NCBI GenBank assembly: GCA_965232895.1
Contig: OZ247430.1
Location: 3,968,001 to 4,032,000, forward strand
Direction: 5' to 3'
Length of the DNA: 64,000 nucleotides
Source: Bin87 sp965232895
GTDB taxonomy: Bacteria > Chloroflexota > Dehalococcoidia > Lucifugimonadales > UBA3495
The position numbers were made by a program, and so were the translations under genes. Below, piece by piece: positions 38,274 to 46,199 of this stretch; within the stretch, counting starts at the first letter, position 1; every line of letters begins with the position of its first letter. The notes under the pieces were generated by a model that saw only the letters and a list, made by a program, of their open reading frames with translations, searched no databases and was not told the origin of the DNA.

Positions 38274-39461
38274 TCAGCCGGAAAATATCCCGTTGCGCTC
38301 GAAGATGGCCGCCAGCTCCGCGACGCCGTCGGACACCGTCTGTGCCGTCGGGTGCCCGAAACACAGCCGCGCCATGTGCCTTCCGTTGCCCTCCGGTGAG
38401 AACATCGCGCCGTTGTAGTATCCGACGCCTTCGTTGAACGACTGGTCCTGGAACCCGGCCAGGTCCGTGCCCTCCGGCATGGTCAGCCACAGGTACAATC
38501 CGCCCTCAGGCTTCGACCAGGTGGCGCGGTTGCCGAAATGCTCGCCCAGCGCGGCCAGCATCGCGTCCCGCTTGGCCCGCAGCGCCTGGTTCTCCTCGTC
38601 AATGTGGTCGTACATGTGGTTGCGCAGGTACTCTTCAATCGCCAGCGCCGCGAACTGGTTCACGCCGCCCGACTTGAAGCTCAGCGCCCGCTCGCGCACC
38701 GCCTCCGGGGCCACCAGGTAGCCCATGCGCACGCCGGGCGCGATGATCTTCGACATCGAGCCTACGTACAGGACGCCGCCGCTGTCGGCCATGCTGCTGA
38801 TCGACGTGACGTCCTCGCCTTCGAAGCGCAGGTCCACATAACAGTCATCCTCCAGGATCGGGACGCCGTGGCTCTGGCAGACTTCCAGCATCCGCTGCCG
38901 CCGTTCCAATGTCGCCGTCCATCCTAGGGGGTTCTGGAACGTGGGTATGGTGTACAGGAACTTGACGCGACGGCCCGCCGCCTGCTGTGCCCGAATGGTC
39001 TCGTCCAGCGCCTCCGGTATGATCCCGTCGTCATCGCACTTGACGCCCACCACGTTCGCGCTCCACAACCGCATCTGCCGCATCGTGCCGAGATACACGT
39101 ACTCCTCGGTCAGCAGCACGTCTCCCGGATCCGTCATCGCCTGGATCAGCATGTTGATCGCTTCGCCCGAACCCGACGTGAGCACGATGTCGTCGGCCGT
39201 AACGTCCATCTGCCGGTCCCGACGCAGCTTGTCCGCAACCAGTTCCCGCAGCGGCGGATACCCCGCCGAAACGGGGTAATACGCCAGGTCGCGCCCTTCC
39301 CGTTCCAGCGCCGTGCTCAGGGCCTCGACCAGACCCGTCAGCGGCAGCGTATCCGGATCCGGGTAGGCAACGGCGAAGTCATACTTGGCGTGCCGGTTCG
39401 CCCCGCGCGTTGTGATCGGGGCCCGTTCGGCAAACAGCCCGTCGTAACTGAACTCGCTCAT
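38274..39461 (-). CDS. PLP-dependent aminotransferase class I/II
   Basis: A 395-residue fold-type I enzyme related to that at 9507-10718. It shows A-G-Y-P-P-L-R-E-L-V, L-T-S-G-S-G-E-A-I-N, I-P-T-F-Q-N-P-L-G-W, and the PLP-lysine loop V-G-S-M-S-K-I-I-A-P-G-V-R-M-G-Y. This resembles the 2-aminoadipate aminotransferase branch. Substrate unknown. It has an AGGAGGAC ribosome site and follows a family A element on the upstream side. Confidence 0.88.
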   Translation of the reverse strand: MSEFSYDGLFAERAPITTRGANRHAKYDFAVAYPDPDTLPLTGLVEALSTALEREGRDLAYYPVSAGYPPLRELVADKLRRDRQMDVTADDIVLTSGSGEAINMLIQAMTDPGDVLLTEEYVYLGTMRQMRLWSANVVGVKCDDDGIIPEALDETIRAQQAAGRRVKFLYTIPTFQNPLGWTATLERRQRMLEVCQSHGVPILEDDCYVDLRFEGEDVTSISSMADSGGVLYVGSMSKIIAPGVRMGYLVAPEAVRERALSFKSGGVNQFAALAIEEYLRNHMYDHIDEENQALRAKRDAMLAALGEHFGNRATWSKPEGGLYLWLTMPEGTDLAGFQDQSFNEGVGYYNGAMFSPEGNGRHMARLCFGHPTAQTVSDGVAELAAIFERNGIFSG

Positions 39462-39508
39462 CGATTGTCCTCCTGTGCGGACGCCAGTGCCGCGCCCCGG
39501 GGAATGAT

Positions 39509-39662
39509 CCAGGGCAATCGCACCATCATCGTCATTCCTGCGAAAGCAGGAATCCAGTGGTCGAATTTGTCAGATACACTTCAAATTCTTTCATGCTGTG
39601 ACTAATAGACTCCGGCATTCGCCGTAGTGACGGACGTGGAGCCTATGATGCGATTGCCCTGG
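39509..39662 (+). mobile_element. Family A MITE-like element, 154 bp, copy 2
   Basis: Same 13-bp ends as copy 1; flanked by GGAATGAT on both sides, an 8-bp target duplication. It ends 34 bases before the aspS stop. Confidence 0.9.
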
Positions 39663-39696
39663 GGAATGATCTCGTTGTTGCCGTTTCCTTCCGCCG

Positions 39697-41487
39697 CTAT
39701 TCCACGACCCGTATCGCCAGGTCGCGCAACTGCCCGGCGTCCACCCCGGAGGGCGCGCCAAACAACAGGTCCGAGCCGCTCTGCGTCTTCGGGAACGCGA
39801 TCACCTCGCGCAGCGAGTCGGCCCCGGCCAGGATCGCTACCAGCCGGTCGATGCCGGGCGCAATGCCGCCGTGCGGAGGCGCGCCGTAGTCGAACGCTTC
39901 CAGTATGTGTCCGAACCGGTCGGCGATCTGATCCGGGGCATAGCCCAGGATGCCGAAAACTTTTTCCTGAAGGTCGCGGCGATGTATGCGGATGCTGCCG
40001 CTGGCCAGCTCAGATCCGTTGCAAACCAGGTCGTATGCCCGTGACGGGATGGACGCGAGATCCTCCCCATCCAGCATCCCCTCACATCCCGGAGCCGGCG
40101 CGGTGAATGGATGGTGCGCCGAGTCCCACCGGCCCGCATCGTCGTCCCAGTCAAACAGCGGAAACTCCGTGACAAACGCGAATGAAAGGGTGTTCGGATC
40201 GGCCAGTTCCAGCTGCGCCGCCAGCTGCGCCCGCATCGCAGCCAGCCATTGGTTCGCCAGCCGCGCCGGCCCCGCCATCAGCGTTATCAAGTCGCCGCGC
40301 TGCGCCCCGGCTCGGTCGGCCAGCCGCCGCACCCATTCCGCGGGCATCCTCAGGCCGGGAGAGAGCAATGCGTCGTCATCCGTCAACGAACCCAGCGCAC
40401 CCTCCCCGGTGAGCCTGACGTGGCTCATCCCGGCCGCGCCAAACTCCTTGGCCGTCTCCTCCATCCGCCGCATGTCCGAGCCGGTGAGGCTGCCCATCCC
40501 GGGCACGGCCATCGCCTTGATGATCCCGCCTCGGTCCAGTATTCCGTGGAACACCCGGAACTCCGTCTCGGCGGCCAGGTCGCTCACGTCGGCCATTTCC
40601 AAACCGTAGCGCAGGTCCGGCTTGTCGCTCCCGAACCGCGCCATCGCATCTGCGTAGGACAGGCGCAGGAAGGGAGTCTTCACCTTGAACTGCGGGGTCA
40701 ACTCCCGCACCAGCCCGGCGTACAACCCTTCGATCAGGCCCAGCACGTCTTCCTCTTCGACGAAGCTCATCTCCAGGTCCAGCTGCGTGAACTCCGGCTG
40801 CCGGTCGGCCCGCAGATCCTCGTCCCGGAAGCACCGTGCAATCTGGAAGTATCGTTCCACGCCACTCACCATCAGCAACTGCTTCAACTGCTGCGGTGAT
40901 TGGGGCAGCGCGTAGAAGTTCCCCGGGTGCGTCCGGCTCGGCACCAGGTAGTCCCGCGCTCCCTCGGGCGTGCTTTTGATCAGGATTGGCGTTTCGATTT
41001 CGAGGAAGCCGTGGCCATCCAGGTAGTCCCGGATGTACTTCACCGCCCGGTGGCGCAGCCGCAGGTTCTCCTGCATTTTCGGCCGCCTGAGGTCCAGATA
41101 ACGGTAACGCAGCCGCAGGCCCTCGTCCGCGTCAACCTCGTCCGTGATGTAGAAGGGCGGCGTGAGCGACTGATTCAACACCGTCAGTCCTTCCACCATC
41201 ACCTCGATCTCGCCCGTGGGCAGCGACGGATTTTCCGAACCCTCCGGCCGGAGCCGGACTGTTCCGGTCACCTCGACGCACCACTCAGAGCGCAGCCGTT
41301 CGGCGGTCTGATAGTCCTCCGCCGGCAGGTTCTCCGGATTCAGCACTACCTGCACGTATCCGGAGCGATCCCTCAGGTCAATGAATATTATCCCGCCGTG
41401 ATCCCGGCGCCGGCTCACCCAGCCGGATAGAGTCGTGGTCGTGCCATCGTGGGCGGCGCGCAACTCGCCGCAGTCTTGGGTCTTCAG
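39697..41487 (-). CDS. aspS: Aspartyl-tRNA synthetase, probable CTG start
   Basis: A 596-residue class II synthetase of bacterial type with the GAD insertion. The OB-fold start L-K-T-Q-D-C-G-E-L-R-A-A and W-V-S-R-R-R-D-H-G-G match AspRS; motif 2 is F-R-D-E-D-L-R-A-D-R-Q-P-E-F-T-Q-L-D; motif 3 is G-G-I-A-P-G-I-D-R-L. No ATG, GTG or TTG lies in frame between the upstream gene's stop and the conserved start, except a TTG inside the first helix. CTG at 41487, with AGGAG eight bases upstream, is the best start. Confidence 0.93.
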   Translation of the reverse strand: MKTQDCGELRAAHDGTTTTLSGWVSRRRDHGGIIFIDLRDRSGYVQVVLNPENLPAEDYQTAERLRSEWCVEVTGTVRLRPEGSENPSLPTGEIEVMVEGLTVLNQSLTPPFYITDEVDADEGLRLRYRYLDLRRPKMQENLRLRHRAVKYIRDYLDGHGFLEIETPILIKSTPEGARDYLVPSRTHPGNFYALPQSPQQLKQLLMVSGVERYFQIARCFRDEDLRADRQPEFTQLDLEMSFVEEEDVLGLIEGLYAGLVRELTPQFKVKTPFLRLSYADAMARFGSDKPDLRYGLEMADVSDLAAETEFRVFHGILDRGGIIKAMAVPGMGSLTGSDMRRMEETAKEFGAAGMSHVRLTGEGALGSLTDDDALLSPGLRMPAEWVRRLADRAGAQRGDLITLMAGPARLANQWLAAMRAQLAAQLELADPNTLSFAFVTEFPLFDWDDDAGRWDSAHHPFTAPAPGCEGMLDGEDLASIPSRAYDLVCNGSELASGSIRIHRRDLQEKVFGILGYAPDQIADRFGHILEAFDYGAPPHGGIAPGIDRLVAILAGADSLREVIAFPKTQSGSDLLFGAPSGVDAGQLRDLAIRVVE

Positions 41488-41546
41488 GGCGTCAACTCCT
41501 GGGAGGATTGGTTCCTGGGAGGATTGATGATGCTTGTGTCGCCGGG

Positions 41547-43322
41547 TCAGCCCAGCAGGTCGAACACGTTTTGGAACGGGCTTTCCGTGACCATGCCGCC
41601 TTCCGCCACGGCTCGCGCCAGTTCCGCAGGATCCGTCACCGGCGGATAGCAGACCGTGTCCAGGCAAACGTGCGCCTGGGCGGGCGCGTCTTCCATAACG
41701 GCCGGAGCCAGCTTGATGAGCAGGTGCGGATCGTTCAGTCGCATGGCGGCGGCCAGCATGGCGTCCGCGCTGGCGGATCCTGGCGAGCCTTCCACGGTCA
41801 CTTCCACCGCCGCATGGAGGTATCGGTCCACGGCGATGGCGTAGTCCGCCGCCAGCTCGCCGTAGTCCCGGTTGGCGTCCACGTACGCGCTCAGCGTGTG
41901 CCGCGCCGTCTGCTGGTAGCGTCCCTCCAGGGTGGCGTGATGCAACCGCATCATTCCCACCGCCGCGCAGGTGTTTTCCGCCAGCGGCTTCTCGCGCGCG
42001 TGCAGGTAGCCGAGCCGTTCCTGTCCCGCCTCAACGTCCCAGAACCCGCCGTTCGGGCCGTCCAGGAACCGTTCCAGCAGCGCGCGCGCCGCCCGTTCGG
42101 CCGCCTTCAGGTAACGTTCCGAACCGCCGGGCAGGGCGTCATACCCGTCCAGCGCAGCCACCAGGAAATGCGCCCAGTCAACCAGCAGGTCGCCCTCATC
42201 CTGTGGCAATCCGCCGGCCTCCGAGTAGGTGTGCGCCAGCCTCCCGCTTTCGGACGCTGAGATCAGGCCGTCCAGCAGCGTGGCCGCCTTTTCGGTCAAT
42301 TCCGGCCGGCCCAGCTTCCACGCGGCTGCCAGCAGCAGCGAAGCGGCCTGGGCGGTTACCGAGGTGTAGCAGAACGGGTCAACTGCCGGCGCCGCGGACA
42401 GCGATCTTTCCTGCCGCGTACCCGCGTAATATTCGGAGTGCGCCCCCTGGCTTCCTCGTATGCCCTTCGCCGTCGGATCGTACAGCGTGCCGCAGATGTA
42501 ATCGACGGCCTCGCCGGCGACTCCGAGATAGTCCGACCGGTCCAGGACTATGCCCGCGTCCATCAGGACGCCGGCCAGCGCGACGTTGTCCTCGGCCATT
42601 TTCTCGTATTGCGCCTGCGTCCAGTCGCTGCTCATGGTGAACCGGAAAAAGCCGCCGTCGATCCGGTCGCGCAAATCGCCGCCGATGATCCCGTCCAGGC
42701 TTTTCTCGAGCATCACGCGGAAGAAATATTCTCCGGTGGTTCGGTACCGGTGCAGCAGCAGGCGCAGCATCGGCGTGGACGGAAACTTGGGTTCCAGTCC
42801 AAACCCGCCGTTGATGGCATCGTAAGTGCCCGCCACTCGCCTCGAGATGGTGTCAACCGTGCCGGCGTCCGCCTCCCGTCCGGCGGACACGCGCCCCGCG
42901 TGTTCGCGCCGCTGCCGCAGAATGTCGTTGCCCTGCTCATACATCTCGGGCTTGCGTTCCGAGTAGGCCCGTCGCACCTCGTCCAGCATGGCCAGGAACT
43001 GGTCTGCGGGCAGGTACGTCGCGCCCGCCAGGAAGCCCCCGTGGGGCGTCAGGAAAGAGGTCGTTGGCCAGCCGCCCACGTTGTAGCGGGCGTTGACGTC
43101 GGGCCGGTGATCGGTGTCCACGCGCACCGGAGTGAAGTGCGCGTTGACGAACGCCGCCACGTCTGCGTCGGCGTAGGTGCCGGCGTCCATCTCGTGGCAC
43201 CAGTAGCACCACACCGCGTTGATGGACAGCAGGATGGGCCGGTCGTAATGCTGTGCGGCAGCGAAGGCAGCGGCGCCCCACGGCTGCCAGGAAACTTCGT
43301 CAATCGTTACTGATGATGACAC
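41547..43322 (-). CDS. DUF255/YyaL-type thioredoxin-fold protein
   Basis: A 591-residue protein. The N-terminal thioredoxin-like domain has S-I-N-A-V-W-C-Y-W-C-H-E-M-D (Cys39, Cys42) and G-G-W-P-T-T-S-F-L-T-P. The long alpha-helical part resembles an (alpha/alpha)-barrel of the glycosidase/epimerase type, as in SPATA20/YyaL proteins. Biochemical function is unproven for the family. GTG start overlaps the end of the aspartic protease gene by 23 bases. Confidence 0.87.
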   Translation of the reverse strand: MSSSVTIDEVSWQPWGAAAFAAAQHYDRPILLSINAVWCYWCHEMDAGTYADADVAAFVNAHFTPVRVDTDHRPDVNARYNVGGWPTTSFLTPHGGFLAGATYLPADQFLAMLDEVRRAYSERKPEMYEQGNDILRQRREHAGRVSAGREADAGTVDTISRRVAGTYDAINGGFGLEPKFPSTPMLRLLLHRYRTTGEYFFRVMLEKSLDGIIGGDLRDRIDGGFFRFTMSSDWTQAQYEKMAEDNVALAGVLMDAGIVLDRSDYLGVAGEAVDYICGTLYDPTAKGIRGSQGAHSEYYAGTRQERSLSAAPAVDPFCYTSVTAQAASLLLAAAWKLGRPELTEKAATLLDGLISASESGRLAHTYSEAGGLPQDEGDLLVDWAHFLVAALDGYDALPGGSERYLKAAERAARALLERFLDGPNGGFWDVEAGQERLGYLHAREKPLAENTCAAVGMMRLHHATLEGRYQQTARHTLSAYVDANRDYGELAADYAIAVDRYLHAAVEVTVEGSPGSASADAMLAAAMRLNDPHLLIKLAPAVMEDAPAQAHVCLDTVCYPPVTDPAELARAVAEGGMVTESPFQNVFDLLG

Positions 43323-43740
43323 TGCCTGTCCGCCCCTCGTATGCCATGTTGAAATGCCGCAGGAAAGTGCGACCGGTCAGCGCGTAATATGGCTGCCCGC
43401 TGGCGGCCAGATTTGCGCTGTCGAACGGCCCAACGATAGTAAAATCCAGTTCCGGAATGTAGATCTGCGCCAGATAGACGGTCGACTCAAATAGACCACT
43501 GGCACCCGCGATTAGACGACGTTCCAGGATCGGCAAGTTCAACGAGTGCGCCAACTCCGCATCCACCGCGGTTTCTTGCGCCCCGGTATCCACCAGGGCC
43601 GGTAGAGGTTCCGGCGGTAATTGAGCCCGTCGTCCCGGGCTAGGCTCATAGTCGGGATCAAAGCCGATTAGCACGTCGATACTAGGACCGTACCGGATCA
43701 AGTCAAAAGGGTTGTTGTACCCGGCATCAGTCCTTGCCAT
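43300..43740 (-). CDS. Retropepsin-like aspartic protease-fold protein
   Basis: A 146-residue protein. The motif L-P-A-L-V-D-T-G-A-Q-E-T-A-V-D is a single D-T-G-A active-site loop of clan AA proteases; I-I-G-type closing features are weaker. A homodimer would form the active site. Its start overlaps the preceding 88-residue gene by 14 bases, so the two are coupled. Role unknown; a toxin-antitoxin-like pair is conceivable but unproven. Confidence 0.75.
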   Translation of the reverse strand: MARTDAGYNNPFDLIRYGPSIDVLIGFDPDYEPSPGRRAQLPPEPLPALVDTGAQETAVDAELAHSLNLPILERRLIAGASGLFESTVYLAQIYIPELDFTIVGPFDSANLAASGQPYYALTGRTFLRHFNMAYEGRTGSVIISND

Positions 43741-43993
43741 GACGCCTGCGACGCTCTAATGCAGCGGCAAAGTGCTGCCTCTTCTTTTCAATATTATTCT
43801 CGCCAACCAGCCTGATTATGTACGGGCTGAGCCGGAATCGCATCCACGCTTCCACTCGAGCCTCCTGGCTATCATCGTAGATTCCCGCCAGTTCGCCATC
43901 GTAGAAAACCACCCAATGGAGGAAGTGCTTATCTTCCAGGTAGTCCTTCATATTTTCGTACGCGGCGATATTCTCATCCAAAGTGGCGGGCAT
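43727..43993 (-). CDS. Small DUF5678-like protein, 88 aa
   Basis: An 88-residue basic protein containing Y-L-E-D-K-H-F-L-H-W-V-V-F-Y-D-G-E-L-A-G-I-Y-D-D and a charged C-terminal helix. The strand pattern resembles DUF5678 members, which are often found in front of retropepsin-like genes. It has AGGAGGTGCAAG upstream and overlaps the protease gene. Confidence 0.68.
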   Translation of the reverse strand: MPATLDENIAAYENMKDYLEDKHFLHWVVFYDGELAGIYDDSQEARVEAWMRFRLSPYIIRLVGENNIEKKRQHFAAALERRRRHGKD

Positions 43994-44122
43994 CTTGCAC
44001 CTCCTGATCCGTATGTCCGCCGAGTTCGTTGGGCATTGGGCTATACACGATTATAGGGTACACCCCCAAGCCGGGCAATGAAACCGTTGCCACAACGGCG
44101 CTGTCATAGTTTGCCGGTCACG

Positions 44123-45184
44123 TCACCGTGCCCGCGGGTTGAACGCGTCGTTCACCGCGTCCCCCAGGATGTTGAAGCAGAAGAACAGGAGCGTCACCGC
44201 CCCGATGGGGAACAGGATCAGGTGCGGCTCGTTCCGCAGCACCTGGATGCTGCCGTTCTCGAACATCATCCGTCCCAGGCTCGGCACCGGCGGTTGCACT
44301 CCGATCCCGATCCAGCTCAGCACCAGCTCCGATCCGGCCACGCCGGCCAGACCCGCGGATATCGACACGATCAGGGGGCTAAGGATGTTGGGTAGTACGT
44401 GGGCCCGCAGGATTCGCGCTGTCGACGCGCCGGCCACCAGAGCCGCTTCCGTGTACTGGCTCTCGCGCGCTTGCAGCACCTGCCCGCGCACCAGCCGCGC
44501 CATGCCGAACCATCCGAAGATCGACAGCGCAAAGGATATGATGGCGTAGTCGAGGATGCCCAGGCGCAGGATCCAGTCGATTCCCGTGGCGTCCTCGAAG
44601 CCCTGCACCAGGCCCACCAGCCTGGGTTTCAGCGCCGCCACAAATATCAGGATCAGGATGATGTCAGGGAAGGATGAGGTGACCTCGCCGGTGCGCATTA
44701 TCACCGAGTCCACCCACCTGCCCATGTATCCGCTCAGTAGTCCCAGCACTATGCCAAGTACCAGTGTGCCGCCCAGCAGGGATATTATCGTGATGATCAC
44801 CGTGGTCCGCAGCCCATAGATCACCCGGGTCATCATGTCACGCCCCAGCCGGTCCGCTCCGAAGGGATGCGCCAGCGTGGGTCCGGCCCGGCTCTGCGAA
44901 AGGTCCTGCGCCGTGTACTCGTAGGGAGTGATCAGCGGCGAGAGCAGCGCTCCCACGTACATCACCAGGATGACGGAGAGACACACCACCGCCAGTTTCT
45001 TCCGGAAAAGCCGGCGTACCGACAGGCTCCAGTAGCTGTGGCCACGTCCCGGCTGTTCTTCCAGTTCCAGCCGCTGCCCGGAAACAATCTCGTTGGCCGA
45101 CCAGTCGGCGCCCTCCAGGTCGGTGTCGAGGCGCTGCGTATGACCATGGTCGCGGGCGCGTGGGCCCGAGCGGTCAGGTAACAT
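44123..45184 (-). CDS. Peptide ABC transporter permease (DppC/OppC-like)
   Basis: A 353-residue membrane protein with about six membrane segments. It has the N-terminal helix L-A-V-V-C-L-S-V-I-L-V-M-Y-V, P-F-G-A-D-R-L-G-R-D-M-M-T-R-V typical of OppC, and A-A-L-V-A-G-A-S-T-A-R-I-L-R-A-H-V-L-P-N, the EAA loop for ATPase contact. The ATG at 45184 has GGAG six bases upstream. It overlaps the dppB-like gene by 11 bases. Confidence 0.92.
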   Translation of the reverse strand: MLPDRSGPRARDHGHTQRLDTDLEGADWSANEIVSGQRLELEEQPGRGHSYWSLSVRRLFRKKLAVVCLSVILVMYVGALLSPLITPYEYTAQDLSQSRAGPTLAHPFGADRLGRDMMTRVIYGLRTTVIITIISLLGGTLVLGIVLGLLSGYMGRWVDSVIMRTGEVTSSFPDIILILIFVAALKPRLVGLVQGFEDATGIDWILRLGILDYAIISFALSIFGWFGMARLVRGQVLQARESQYTEAALVAGASTARILRAHVLPNILSPLIVSISAGLAGVAGSELVLSWIGIGVQPPVPSLGRMMFENGSIQVLRNEPHLILFPIGAVTLLFFCFNILGDAVNDAFNPRAR

Positions 45185-46121
45185 TGCCAGCTCCAAGCCG
45201 GATCCTGGGGTCCAGCAGCGGGTACATCATGTCGACCACCAGGTTCGCCAGCATGAAGAGCGTCGTGGAGATGATCGCAAACGCCATGATCACCGGATAG
45301 TCGCGGGCGAAAAGCGAGTTGATGGTGAAAAAGCCAACCCCGGGTATGCCGAAGTAGATCTCCACGATGAACGTCCCGCCGGCCAGTCCCGCTATGGTGA
45401 ACCCAAAGCTGGTCACCACCGGAATCATGGCGTTCCTCAGGATGTGGCGCCACCTCACGCTGGTTTCGGACAATCCCTTTGCACGGGCGGTTCGGATGTA
45501 ATCTTGACCGAGCACGTCCAGCACGCTGGCCCGGACCAGCCGCACCACGATCGCGATGCCCGGCACTCCCATCACCGTCGCTGGCAGCACGATCTTGGGC
45601 GAAAAGAACCCGTCCCAGCCGCTGGTCGGCAGGATGTCCAGATACAGGGCAAACACCAGCAGCAGCACCGGCGCGGTGATGAATACGGGCAGCGACTGGA
45701 ACGCCAACGCAATCGCCACCACCACGTTGTCCACGCCCGTGCCCTGGCGCAGGGCGGCGAACAGCCCTACCGGTATTCCCACCCCCAGGGTGATGATGAT
45801 TGCCGCCAGGTTGAGCTGCAGGGAAACCGGAATGCGCTTGGCCAGCAATTCCCCGACGGACTTGCCACGGAATTGGAAACTCTCGCCAAAGTCCAGCCGC
45901 GTCACCACACCCTCGATGTAGCGAACGTATTGCACGACCAGCGGGTCATCCAGTCCCAGTTCTGCACGCAACCGCTCGCGCACCTCATCGTTCTGGTGTT
46001 GGCCCAGCCAGACCTGCACTGGGTCACCGGGACCGACCCGGAGCAAAGCGAACGTCACGAAGGTCACGATGATCAACAGGAATGGCAGCCATACCAGCCG
46101 CCGCGCCGCGTATGCTCCCAT
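45174..46121 (-). CDS. Peptide ABC transporter permease (DppB/OppB-like)
   Basis: A 315-residue membrane protein. The start M-G-A-Y-A-A-R-R-L-V-W-L-P-F-L-L-I-I-V and R-V-G-P-G-D-P-V match OppB/DppB; the EAA loop is T-A-R-A-K-G-L-S-E-T-S-V-R-W-R-H. It and the next gene form the channel of a peptide or nickel-type importer. It lies 78 bases after the solute-binding protein gene. Confidence 0.92.
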   Translation of the reverse strand: MGAYAARRLVWLPFLLIIVTFVTFALLRVGPGDPVQVWLGQHQNDEVRERLRAELGLDDPLVVQYVRYIEGVVTRLDFGESFQFRGKSVGELLAKRIPVSLQLNLAAIIITLGVGIPVGLFAALRQGTGVDNVVVAIALAFQSLPVFITAPVLLLVFALYLDILPTSGWDGFFSPKIVLPATVMGVPGIAIVVRLVRASVLDVLGQDYIRTARAKGLSETSVRWRHILRNAMIPVVTSFGFTIAGLAGGTFIVEIYFGIPGVGFFTINSLFARDYPVIMAFAIISTTLFMLANLVVDMMYPLLDPRIRLGAGNVT

Positions 46122-46152
46122 CTGTAGCCGTCCGTTCGGTGTGGCAATAACC

Positions 46153-46180
46153 GTGGGGGCGAATGACCGTTCGCCCCCAC
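46153..46180 (-). terminator. Intercistronic stem-loop after the solute-binding protein gene
   Basis: GTGGGGGCGAA (46153-46163) and TTCGCCCCCAC (46170-46180) form an 11-bp perfect stem with a six-base loop. No clear U tract, so it may act as an mRNA-stabilising or partial-terminator element that keeps the binding protein more abundant than the permeases. Confidence 0.6.
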
Positions 46181-46199
46181 GCCGCAATCTGCGGTAATC

